This document shows, one piece after another, positions 18,447 through 27,958 of a stretch of 64,000 nucleotides of DNA. Below the pieces are notes generated by a model. The model was not told the DNA's origin, did not search any database, and saw only the letters and a program-made list of their open reading frames with translations. Within the stretch, counting starts at the first letter, position 1. Each line of letters opens with the position of its first letter. The stretch comes from a bacterium (lineage in GTDB: Bacteria; Bdellovibrionota_C; UBA2361; RFPC01). The position numbers were made by a program, and so were the translations under genes. The stretch covers positions 58,774 to 122,773 of the forward strand of contig JAUIIO010000011.1 of assembly GCA_030431715.1 (NCBI GenBank), written 5' to 3'.

Positions 18447-18462
18447 CCCCTTCATGAAGGGG
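18447..18462. promoter_or_regulatory. 16-bp perfect palindrome upstream of HMG-CoA lyase
   Basis: CCCCTTCATGAAGGGG lies 83 bp before the lyase start, in the 261-bp gap between divergent genes. It has the form of a homodimer operator; no loop separates the halves, so it is unlikely to be an RNA hairpin. No regulator can be named. Confidence 0.35.
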
Positions 18463-18545
18463 ATGGGTGGGTAAGCATTGGAAAGGTTAAGATATTTTCC
18501 GAAATGCTCTCTCGTGATAGTTTGAGCATATACTTGAGAGAATTT

Positions 18546-19427
18546 ATGTCGCCCAAAAAAGTGCTCATACGTGAAGTCGGCCCGCGAGAGGGATTTCAGA
18601 TCTATCCATCCATTGTTTCTATGGCTGACAAACGTTCACTTATAGAGAGTCTGGCTCTAACCGGTGTTAGTGAGATTGAGGTTACTTCATTTGTAAGAGC
18701 AGATCTTGTGCCTCAGATGGCAGATGCAGAAGAGCTCGTAACTTCATTACAGCCTCGTTCCGACGTAAAATTTAAGGCGCTCTACCTTAACACCTATGGT
18801 TTTAAGAAGGCAGAATCGTTCCCGGTACTTCAGAATGAAGCATGGCTCATTACCTCTATTAGCGAGACGTTCTTTAAGAAAAATAACAATCGAACTCACA
18901 AAGAGTTCGAAGATGGGATAGAGGGGTGGTTAAAGCTTTTTGCTGAATATAATAAACCTCTACATGGAATTATGTTTTCAACCGCTTTTGGTTGCCACTA
19001 CGAAGGAGAGTGTGTGCCAGAAAAAACACTTTCTTACTGCGAGAACCTTCTTCGTCTTCTGAAAACTCATGGTGTGACACCAAAAGAATGTATGTTTGCA
19101 GATACCGTTGGCATGGGGCTCCCTGAGCACGTTCAACGTATTATAAAAGACTTTATGATTCAGTATCCTTCGATTGCCCCCGGACTACATCTACATGATA
19201 CTGGCGGGCGCGCGCGAGAGAACGCTGAAGTGGGACTCGAGTGTGGGGTAGCTATCTTTGAGTCTTCTATCGCTGGAATGGGCGGATGCCCATTTACTGA
19301 GGGCGCTGCAGGAAATGTTGCAACTGAGGACTTGGTCGCACTTTGTCACGACCGTGGAGTGGAAACAGGAGTATCCCTTGAGAAACTCACTCAATCTGCG
19401 GAATTGGCAAGGCAATTAACCCCTTGA
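18546..19427 (+). CDS. hydroxymethylglutaryl-CoA lyase
   Basis: This is a 293-residue TIM-barrel enzyme of the HMG-CoA lyase family, which splits HMG-CoA to acetyl-CoA and acetoacetate at the end of leucine breakdown. The signature around the catalytic Cys is present (GMGGCPFTEGAAGNVATEDL), as are the metal-site HLHDTGGRA and SFVRADLVPQMADA. The usual GPRDGLQ is here GPREGFQ, with Glu15 in place of the metal-binding Asp; Glu can serve as a ligand, but this is a deviation. The ATG at 18546 is used; an earlier one at 18504 adds an unrelated leader. It is alone in the window, without isovaleryl-CoA or methylcrotonyl-CoA genes. Confidence 0.85.
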   Translation: MSPKKVLIREVGPREGFQIYPSIVSMADKRSLIESLALTGVSEIEVTSFVRADLVPQMADAEELVTSLQPRSDVKFKALYLNTYGFKKAESFPVLQNEAWLITSISETFFKKNNNRTHKEFEDGIEGWLKLFAEYNKPLHGIMFSTAFGCHYEGECVPEKTLSYCENLLRLLKTHGVTPKECMFADTVGMGLPEHVQRIIKDFMIQYPSIAPGLHLHDTGGRARENAEVGLECGVAIFESSIAGMGGCPFTEGAAGNVATEDLVALCHDRGVETGVSLEKLTQSAELARQLTP

Positions 19428-19469
19428 AAATTTACTAAAATCATCGTTAGAGCGATTTTCCCCCTTGAA

Positions 19470-19790
19470 ATGCAAGCTTACGATGCTTACTACATATATA
19501 TGACAAGTTACTTTATTCCATATTCCTCTGGTGAGCCCGCTTCGGTTGTGATTAATGGACACAGGCTTATTGTGGTTGGCGAAGATAAGAATGAGATTGA
19601 ATCTCATCTTGCACTTTTTGGCGGCGATAGTCTTATGAGCGTTGAAGAGTTCTCCTCGCCTGAGGAACAAGAAGAGTACCTCCAAGGGCTCGCACGAAGT
19701 TCAGGAGCAGGTATTGTGTTAGCGCCGCATGACATCGGCATAGATGAAGTCTTGTCTAGTCTCGAGGCAGAGCTCCCATGGATTCACTAA
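19470..19790 (+). CDS. small hypothetical protein
   Basis: This 106-residue soluble protein has no recognisable motifs. It contains a predicted beta-rich start (ASVVINGHRLIVVGED) and an acidic helical middle (SVEEFSSPEEQEEYLQGL). Two starts are possible, 19470 and 19500, neither with a good ribosome site. It follows the HMG-CoA lyase by 42 bp in the same direction and converges on the membrane protein at 19849. Function unknown. Confidence 0.5.
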   Translation: MQAYDAYYIYMTSYFIPYSSGEPASVVINGHRLIVVGEDKNEIESHLALFGGDSLMSVEEFSSPEEQEEYLQGLARSSGAGIVLAPHDIGIDEVLSSLEAELPWIH

Positions 19791-19848
19791 CCATATATGC
19801 TACTGAGTTATCTCGTAAACGAAGAGCCTGAGTCCCGCTCTCCTCTTC

Positions 19849-21309
19849 TTAATCCTCCTCTAGCACCTGCTTGGTACTAAAACGCTTAATCTCTAGAATT
19901 GCAAAGCCTTCAGGTATACCACGGGTTATTTTTCTCGCCCCGCGTTTTAAATACATGTTTGCAGCCATTTCTTGGGGCCACAAAGGTTCATGAATGACCA
20001 TATAGTCAGGATCGTAGTGCTCAGTCCATTTTCGAAGTTTTTTTTGAGCTAGGAAATGAGCATTGAGGGGACTCGTTAAACCAAGAATATCTATAATGTA
20101 ACGCTTGGCGTACCAGCCAAGTGCACCTACTTCAACGGAAGCCACTTTGGATTCTTTGCTGGTATTCTTCTCTATCCATTGGCCGATAGTCTTATACGGG
20201 GAATGGTATTTGCTGTTCACAAATCCTCTTGTTGTCGTGTATTGGAAGTATGTAAAGGCGCAGAGAACACAAAGAACCAGTGTCTTGCTTATTTTGACAG
20301 CTCTGGGAGAGATTTTATTCAAGAGTGAAGCAAGCTGCGGTGAAAGTGCCAGAAGGAAATATCCAAAGTACAAAATGGGCGCATAGTACCAGTGATAAAA
20401 TGGGATTTTTAAAGATGTATAAAAAACGACTAGTAGGCAAAGATATCCAGCACATGAAGCGATAGCGATTGCTTTTCTATAGTAAAAGAGAGTGGTCAAT
20501 ATAAGAAACAGAGAGAGCGTAAAGGGGATAGAGATCGCCTTCCCGAAGTACCAAGTGTACATTTTTACTCCCTTAAGAAAGGCCAGATGCCCTCCCCAGA
20601 AACCTGAGCTTCCTTGTGCCATCTTTGCAGAGAAGGTTTCGGGTAAGAGGTCGCCGTAAAGTCTGTAATGGATTGTTACAAAAAGTGTTGCTCCTCCTAT
20701 TGGAATTATCCACAGTGCAGGATTGGGAAGAGGTCTTTTGCTTAGAAAGTGATATCCAGCAAGAATGAAAACCACAAAAATTCCTTCTCCTCTGGTGAGG
20801 ACCAAAAGAGTTAGGCTTAAAGCCAGTGCTAGCCCTAAGTAAAGCGGAACCGAATCAGGATGACGTGAGATAAGTTGATAGAGGCTAAGGGATGTGAAGA
20901 GAAGTGTGGCAAAAAGAAAAGATTCCATGCCAAATATTGTATAAAAGTACTGACTACTGGCGATGAGTAAGGAAAAAGCTCCGGCACAGGTGTAAGAAGC
21001 TCCGATAATACGTAAAAGAGCCGCGCCAGAAATAATTGATGTGCAGAGAAGGAGAATGCTTAGAGCATGTTGTGCAGTAAGTACATCAGCAAAAATATGC
21101 GCGCTTCCCAACAGGAGTACGCCATAGAGCGGAGATGAAAGAGCATTCCAGTACTCATTCGGATTATAAACAAGCCCCTGACTCTCAAGAGCATTTCGAA
21201 TATAGCGAGCATATATCAGAGCGTCATCTAGCTGGTACCGGGTATGGTCTAATGAAAGAAAGAGCGCAAGGAGTATTCCTGGAGCCACAGCCAGAAAAAA
21301 ACGGATCAT
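19849..21309 (-). CDS. GT-C-type polytopic membrane glycosyltransferase-like protein
   Basis: This is a 486-residue integral membrane protein with about ten hydrophobic helices. Its N-terminal loop carries the acidic pair DDALIYARYIRNALES followed by GLVYNPNEYW and SSPLYG. That pattern is typical of lipid-linked-sugar-dependent GT-C transferases (arabinofuranosyl/mannosyltransferase-like), where the Asp pair is catalytic in the periplasmic loop. A soluble C-terminal region of about 130 residues follows. Donor and acceptor are unknown. Its start overlaps the end of the upstream membrane-protein gene by 4 bp, so they form a two-gene unit. Confidence 0.7.
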   Translation of the reverse strand: MIRFFLAVAPGILLALFLSLDHTRYQLDDALIYARYIRNALESQGLVYNPNEYWNALSSPLYGVLLLGSAHIFADVLTAQHALSILLLCTSIISGAALLRIIGASYTCAGAFSLLIASSQYFYTIFGMESFLFATLLFTSLSLYQLISRHPDSVPLYLGLALALSLTLLVLTRGEGIFVVFILAGYHFLSKRPLPNPALWIIPIGGATLFVTIHYRLYGDLLPETFSAKMAQGSSGFWGGHLAFLKGVKMYTWYFGKAISIPFTLSLFLILTTLFYYRKAIAIASCAGYLCLLVVFYTSLKIPFYHWYYAPILYFGYFLLALSPQLASLLNKISPRAVKISKTLVLCVLCAFTYFQYTTTRGFVNSKYHSPYKTIGQWIEKNTSKESKVASVEVGALGWYAKRYIIDILGLTSPLNAHFLAQKKLRKWTEHYDPDYMVIHEPLWPQEMAANMYLKRGARKITRGIPEGFAILEIKRFSTKQVLEED

Positions 21310-22565
21310 GATTCTTTCGTTCCCTCAAAGGAAATTGGAGATATCCGATATTGTCGATACCACAGGAAGAGATCTCGAGCTTTTCGCAGGTCGTCCAAGT
21401 CAGAAACCAGAGAGGAATTTTTCGGATTAAAGTGTAATGTGAATGTTACATTGTCATCCTCTGAGGTTGGCTGAATATAGGCTGGGACTTTTTCTCCGTT
21501 TATATGAATTTCAGGAAAGTTTAGTCCGATGTCTTTTCCCTTTTCTCCTGAAAGTCTGAAGTGTACAGGGCGAAATGAACGAAAATGATATGCGGGATCT
21601 TGTGCCTTGATGGTAATAGCAAGTTTCTCCTCAGCTTCTCCTACCTTTACTACTGTAAGAGTAGGGCCCGGAGGAAGCTCTGCGGCTCTCATGTTGTTTC
21701 CGAGCGAGATGAGAAGGCCCATACAACAAAAGATAATGCCCCTTTTTGCAGTAAGGAGTGGAGGAAGCCAGAAGGCATCAACGGCCTTTGCAGAAGAAAA
21801 TGCCGTAATCTTTTCCGCGTTTAATCCGGTAGTTTCTAAATACTCAGAAGGCAAGAACGTGAATGCAAAGGCGAGCGATGTGTAGATTGAAAGAACCCCA
21901 AACAGCCCACTGCTCAAATCAACGGCGTAGAGCGCTAGTACGTTCCTCCCGTCAGGGGAGAAGGAGAGAGCTAGAGATGAGCACACAAGCATAATCCCAA
22001 GTGGTGCTGCTAGAGCACGAAGGGCGAGCCACTGGTTTGTAGCGGTGATGTTCTTTGTCATCTGAATAACTTTTTGTGGTTCAGTAACTCCACACAATGG
22101 GGCAAGAAAATAGAAATAAAAACGAAGACTCACGTAAAGCGCTGGCATAAGCAAGAAGAGTCCAACGAGACTGAGTGCCTGCGGGAGAACGAGTGTAAGG
22201 GAGAGCGGTATCAGCAGGGCAAACCAGTAACATGCCCCGTAAAGAAGGAGAAAGGGGAGAGAAGGAAGCTTCTCTGCTCTAGGCAGTTTGAAGCGGGAGA
22301 TCTGTGTCTTCCCTATGAGAAAGAGTGCAAGGAGCATGATGATTCGATTCACAAATTCGATGAATACGGAAGCACTTTCAAGATCGGTGAATGTTGTTAG
22401 GGCAATAGATGGAGCTGCGATAAGGAGTAGGAGGGGGACGACTCTCTTGATCCCATCTTCAGTGATCATATTTGCGGCGAGGCGGTAAGCAGCTAGAGAG
22501 CCCTCATGGAGCTCAGAACCGGTCGAGGATGGTGGGGGTGTGTCGTCGGTGGGCTGGTCAATCAC
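21306..22565 (-). CDS. polytopic membrane protein, unknown
   Basis: This 419-residue protein has a Pro/Ser-rich N-terminal cytoplasmic stretch, about seven hydrophobic helices between residues 40 and 295, and a C-terminal beta-rich extracytoplasmic domain of about 120 residues (TLTVVKVGEAEEKLAITIKA and following). The domain order suggests an envelope protein with a periplasmic sandwich. No family is recognised. It is coupled to the GT-C-like gene (4-bp overlap), so a part in surface glycan assembly is a reasonable guess only. Confidence 0.6.
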   Translation of the reverse strand: MIDQPTDDTPPPSSTGSELHEGSLAAYRLAANMITEDGIKRVVPLLLLIAAPSIALTTFTDLESASVFIEFVNRIIMLLALFLIGKTQISRFKLPRAEKLPSLPFLLLYGACYWFALLIPLSLTLVLPQALSLVGLFLLMPALYVSLRFYFYFLAPLCGVTEPQKVIQMTKNITATNQWLALRALAAPLGIMLVCSSLALSFSPDGRNVLALYAVDLSSGLFGVLSIYTSLAFAFTFLPSEYLETTGLNAEKITAFSSAKAVDAFWLPPLLTAKRGIIFCCMGLLISLGNNMRAAELPPGPTLTVVKVGEAEEKLAITIKAQDPAYHFRSFRPVHFRLSGEKGKDIGLNFPEIHINGEKVPAYIQPTSEDDNVTFTLHFNPKNSSLVSDLDDLRKARDLFLWYRQYRISPISFEGTKES

Positions 22566-22761
22566 GTATATACTCTTCTATCAGTAATCCCTTTGCTGTA
22601 ACTAACCTATTGAAAAAAGAAGGGAATGGAAAGGGTATGAAAGCTTTTGAGCGCAGAATGCCCCGGATATGTTTGCGTGCTCCAGTTCTTTCGTTGCTCT
22701 GACGATAAATATAGGGGAAGCATCCAAAAATTGGAAATTTGCAGATAGAGGGAGAGACGCG

Positions 22762-23925
22762 GTGAATTCACCAGATTCAGTATTATTGCTTGGTAGCGGC
22801 GATGCTAAGCTCAAGGCTTTTCTACAAAAAATGGGCTATTCACTCTTTGAAAGTGTGGATGGTACGGGCATTCACGATCACTTGGACCGTGAGGTTATCG
22901 ACATCGTTGTAGTGGATGATGAAATAGGCGGAGACGTTGAAGAGCTGTGCACGTTTTTGCGTGGTCACGATAAAACCAAAGATATACCCATCCTTCTACT
23001 GAGTTCAGATACGGCCCGAAGAGATGAGATTACCAAGCGTGAATTGGACCGAATTGAGTTTGTTGACGCTCCTTGTTCTGTTGGCAGTCTCGTAAGTAAA
23101 ATAGCCACCGAATTACGTGTCAGAAAGCTTAAGGGAGAAAATGAAGACCAAGCATCTCTCTCCGAGATTAATGCTTCACTAAGAGACTTAAATAATAGAT
23201 TCAAGAAAGAGCTAGAAGAGGCAAGAGCTATTCAGCAGTCGCTTTTGCCCAAGCGTCTTCCAGCTGCTCGGGGAATGGAAATAGCAGCTTCATACGAGCC
23301 TCTTGAAGAGGTTGGGGGAGATTGGCTCTATGTTTCGAAAACCTCGGAAGGGAAGATGTCCGTTCAGATAGCAGATGTTACTGGACACGGGCTTTCCGCG
23401 GCCTTTATCTGCAGTATGACCAAGCTCGCAATGACTGCTGCGGCCAAGGAGCTCCCACACGAACTCTTACAGGAGATGAATCGGCTTATGGCACCACAGA
23501 TGCCAGAGGGAAAGTTCGTTACGATGTTTTCCTATTTGTACGATCCGCAAACTGGTCACCTCGATTATGCAAGAGCAGGGCATCCTCCGGGACTTCTGCT
23601 TAGAAAAAAGAAAGGCGAAGTTGAGCAGCTCCTAGGGGACGGCTTTGCGATAGGTTTCTTTGAGGAGTCAGAATATAGTCAGCAAGAAACCTCACTTGAG
23701 CCTGGTGACATTCTTCTTATTATGACTGATGCCCTACCTGAGGGGTTAAACATGAGCGGTGAAGCTTATGGCTATGATAGAATGTCTGAGTTGATGCTTC
23801 GCCTAGCGGAGGATGCTTCACCGACAAGGGTCATTGCTGAAGTTATTCGCGACTTCGAAAAATTTCGCGCCGGACGTATCCTCAAGGATGATGTGACTCT
23901 TATTGCCCTAAAGCGTACTGAATAA
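22762..23925 (+). CDS. RsbU/SpoIIE-type PP2C phosphatase with receiver-like domain
   Basis: This is a 387-residue regulator. Residues 1-120 form a receiver-like fold (SVLLLGSG; VVVDDEIGGD; ILLLSSD), then a coiled-coil linker with LNNRFKKELEEARAIQQSLLP. A SpoIIE/PP2C domain follows with metal-binding VGGDWLYV, DVTGHGLSAA, AGHPPG, TDALPEGLN and DDVTLIALKR. It would dephosphorylate an anti-sigma-antagonist-like partner in a partner-switching pathway; none is encoded here. The GTG at 22762 after AGGGAGAGA fits better than the ATG at 22669. Family A element A2 starts 12 bp after the stop. Confidence 0.88.
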   Translation: MNSPDSVLLLGSGDAKLKAFLQKMGYSLFESVDGTGIHDHLDREVIDIVVVDDEIGGDVEELCTFLRGHDKTKDIPILLLSSDTARRDEITKRELDRIEFVDAPCSVGSLVSKIATELRVRKLKGENEDQASLSEINASLRDLNNRFKKELEEARAIQQSLLPKRLPAARGMEIAASYEPLEEVGGDWLYVSKTSEGKMSVQIADVTGHGLSAAFICSMTKLAMTAAAKELPHELLQEMNRLMAPQMPEGKFVTMFSYLYDPQTGHLDYARAGHPPGLLLRKKKGEVEQLLGDGFAIGFFEESEYSQQETSLEPGDILLIMTDALPEGLNMSGEAYGYDRMSELMLRLAEDASPTRVIAEVIRDFEKFRAGRILKDDVTLIALKRTE

Positions 23926-23936
23926 GAGTGAGATCC

Positions 23937-24077
23937 GAGCTTTTCAAAGGAAGAGGCTAAAAAGTGAGCCGTTCACTGCGCCGTCCTAGCTCCGTTCTCT
24001 TAACTATTCAACCTTCAGGCTTCTGCCCTCTCGGTTGGATCGATGCTCACTTTTTAGCCTCTTCCTTTGAAAAGCTC
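23937..24077. repeat. family A hairpin element, copy A2
   Basis: Perfect inverted arms of 33 nt (23937-23969 and 24045-24077) enclose a 75-nt core that aligns end to end with that of A1 (2112-2187). Blocks in common include GCCGTTC at the left edge, TCTCTTA, CTTCTGCCCT/CTCCTGCCCT and GATGCTC at the right edge. An inner stem pairs TTCAACC with GGTTGGA (one wobble), where A1 has TTTTTGACC with GGTCAAAAA, so the stem is kept while its sequence changed. It starts 12 bp after the RsbU-like stop. No coding potential. Confidence 0.85.
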
Positions 24078-24141
24078 TCCGTGGTGGTAAAGGAGGTTTT
24101 TGTTTGTAGCGATTTTTGAGTTCTCCCGTTACACTGTCACT

Positions 24142-24612
24142 ATGTTTGATCCGCACCCTTTTCTGGCAGCTTTTCCCATTGTTCTTGTTGTGGTGACGCT
24201 CCTTCTTCATTTTTTCGTTTCTTATACCTCTTTTTCTCCATGTGGAGTTTCGAGGGAGTGTCTTGAGCAGATCGTTACCTTTCAAATTTTCACCGCCGCA
24301 CTCTTTGGTATTGTTGCCTTTTTTTCGGGGTACTTTGCTAATGGGTATGTGACACTGGAGGGCGAGGGGGCGCTCGCTGAGCTTGTCGCTACTCATCACG
24401 CTATCGGTAGGCTGAGTATGCTATTCATTCTTTGTGCTGCTGCTTTTCGTGCTGTCTCATGCATCTCGCAGCGGGAGCGTCGAAGGATATGGGATATGCT
24501 CTTCACGGTATTTCTTGTGCTCTCTACGGCTATAACCTTGTATGCCGGTTCTCTTGGAGGGGCTCTGGTTTTTGAGCATGGCGCCGGCGTGAGTCTCATA
24601 GATAACCTTTAA
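24142..24612 (+). CDS. small membrane protein (DUF2231-like)
   Basis: This 156-residue (from 24142) polytopic membrane protein has about four helices. It opens with MFDPHPFLAAFPIVLVVVTLL, similar to the HP-x-x-x-x-FPI start of DUF2231 proteins, and contains a conserved-type HHAIGRLSMLF helix whose histidines could bind haem or metal. A strong AGGAGG at 24091-24096 is followed 3 bases later by an in-frame TTG (24100), so translation may begin 14 codons earlier. The homology-based start is preferred but the case is open. It lies between element A2 and the amt gene. Confidence 0.6.
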   Translation: MFDPHPFLAAFPIVLVVVTLLLHFFVSYTSFSPCGVSRECLEQIVTFQIFTAALFGIVAFFSGYFANGYVTLEGEGALAELVATHHAIGRLSMLFILCAAAFRAVSCISQRERRRIWDMLFTVFLVLSTAITLYAGSLGGALVFEHGAGVSLIDNL

Positions 24613-24641
24613 ATTCTCAATGTTTACGTTTCTGGGGCCGT

Positions 24642-24696
24642 TTTTACTATAAAAACTGAGCCACCAGGCTTACCTGAGTCTATTTTTATGGTAAAA
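24642..24696. promoter_or_regulatory. inverted repeat upstream of amt
   Basis: TTTTACTATAAAAA (24642-24655) pairs with TTTTTATGGTAAAA (24683-24696) with one wobble, and a 27-nt spacer lies between. It sits about 50 bp before the amt start and 30 bp after the preceding stop. It could end the upstream transcript or serve as a regulator site; A+T-rich arms make either possible. Confidence 0.35.
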
Positions 24697-24743
24697 TAGA
24701 AGAATGTTAGTGATTCCTGTCTTCTTTTAGGGGTGTATGTAGG

Positions 24744-26770
<2,027 letters not shown>

Positions 26771-26806
26771 CGCTCTAACCCACAGCGCTCTAATCCACTT
26801 GGTGCC

Positions 26807-27391
26807 TTATTCCTGTGGTTTGTCTTTTCCGGGAGCCCAGAGGTATTCTCTGCCGCCTTCAAGAAGAGTTGCGTACCGGGAAAGTGCAAAGAGATAGTCA
26901 CTCAGGCGATTAATGTAAGTGATAAGCTCACTTCGAACCGTCTCTGAGTTCGCAAGTGTTAAGATCGTGCGTTCTGCTCGGCGACAAACCGCTCGTGACT
27001 GGTGCAGCCGAGCGTTGAGTTCTGTCCCGCCAGGAAGCACGAAAGACTTGAGCTCTGGCACGAGGGCGACCATTTCATCGATTTCTTTTTCAAGTTTTGC
27101 AGTGTCAGATTCTTCGACAGTTATCATTCCTTCCCAAGAAGTGTCAGGGTCTGTCGCGAGTTCAGATCCAAGATTGAAGAGTGTGTTCTGGAGCGATGTG
27201 AGCTTCTCTGTGATTTTAACAATCTGTTTTTTCTCGCTCTCTGTGCGAGCAAGTCCAATCAGCGTGTTGAGCTCATCGATGTCGCCGTATGCAGCTACAC
27301 GCAGGGTATCTTTTCTTATCCGTTTGCCCCCAATGAGGCCTGTCGTGCCGTCATCCCCGGTCTTTGTATAAAGTTTAGAGAGTTTAACCAT
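26807..27391 (-). CDS. ATP:cob(I)alamin adenosyltransferase, PduO type
   Basis: This 194-residue enzyme transfers the adenosyl group of ATP to reduced cobalamin, making the coenzyme of acyl-CoA mutases. PduO-type motifs are TKTGDDGTTGLIGG near the N terminus (ATP site), YGDIDELN, and the C-terminal helix with CRRAERTI and YINRLSDYLFALSR. The active cofactor would be needed by the IcmA/IcmB pair at 6771-8920. It is the last gene of a tight reverse-strand run beginning at 30738; the preceding gene ends 14 bp away. Confidence 0.93.
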   Translation of the reverse strand: MVKLSKLYTKTGDDGTTGLIGGKRIRKDTLRVAAYGDIDELNTLIGLARTESEKKQIVKITEKLTSLQNTLFNLGSELATDPDTSWEGMITVEESDTAKLEKEIDEMVALVPELKSFVLPGGTELNARLHQSRAVCRRAERTILTLANSETVRSELITYINRLSDYLFALSRYATLLEGGREYLWAPGKDKPQE

Positions 27392-27405
27392 AACGCTGCC
27401 TCTTG

Positions 27406-27636
27406 CTATCTCGCGAGCAGATCCTCAATAGATTGGAGTTCTGAGTGAGGGTTTTTTTGCGGGGCTCGCTCTCTTCCCTGCGAAGGTCGCGAGAGGAGTG
27501 TTGGGCTTTGAACCTGCTGCTCAGGGAGTGTGGTACGAAAGAAGCGAATGCCGATGTATGGACCGAGTAAAAGTACACCACTTACAGCGAGTATGCCGTA
27601 AAAGACCGAAGTGGGAGATACATTATTCAGCTTCAT
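27406..27636 (-). CDS. small single-pass membrane protein
   Basis: This 76-residue protein has one N-terminal transmembrane helix (SVFYGILAVSGVLLLGPYIGI, about 10-30) and a Gln/Pro/Arg-rich tail. Its start overlaps the end of the upstream gene by 14 bp and it ends 14 bp before the cobalamin adenosyltransferase, so it is part of the same unit. Unknown function. Confidence 0.55.
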   Translation of the reverse strand: MKLNNVSPTSVFYGILAVSGVLLLGPYIGIRFFRTTLPEQQVQSPTLLSRPSQGRERAPQKNPHSELQSIEDLLAR

Positions 27637-27946
27637 TCTTATTACAATCTTGTTCGAGATCTTGAGTAAAGGGAGTAAGTGATTCTTCGATTATTGATTC
27701 CATGTTTTCACCAATGATACGGCTAATGAGGGCTTCAATACTCTCTTTGCTTTCTATCCAGCACTGTTTTCTAAGTTCAAAAACTTCATCAAGTGCAGTA
27801 CGCGTATCAATTTGCTCAGGATCAATCTCTATGCCCGTTTCTTTGTTCACCGTGCAAAGATGACCAAAATGTTTAACGAAGTGCCCAAGGGCGCTATCTG
27901 AAATGCCGGTGAGCTTTTGAAATTCGCTGAGTGTCATGCAGGCCAT
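27623..27946 (-). CDS. small helical protein, possible helix-turn-helix
   Basis: This 107-residue acidic protein has an N-terminal MTLSEFQKLTGISDSALGHFV that resembles a helix-turn-helix and a helical Glu-rich C-terminal half. No family is assigned. It lies 12 bp after the NtrC-like gene at 27959 and overlaps the next small gene, so it is likely co-expressed with the regulators and may be a DNA-binding or adaptor partner. Confidence 0.5.
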   Translation of the reverse strand: MACMTLSEFQKLTGISDSALGHFVKHFGHLCTVNKETGIEIDPEQIDTRTALDEVFELRKQCWIESKESIEALISRIIGENMESIIEESLTPFTQDLEQDCNKNEAE

Positions 27947-27958
27947 AAGTCTCTGTGC

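Noticed and set aside
26919..27371. Plus-strand frame of 150 codons
   Set aside because: Antisense to the adenosyltransferase; Ser-rich translation typical of a shadow frame.
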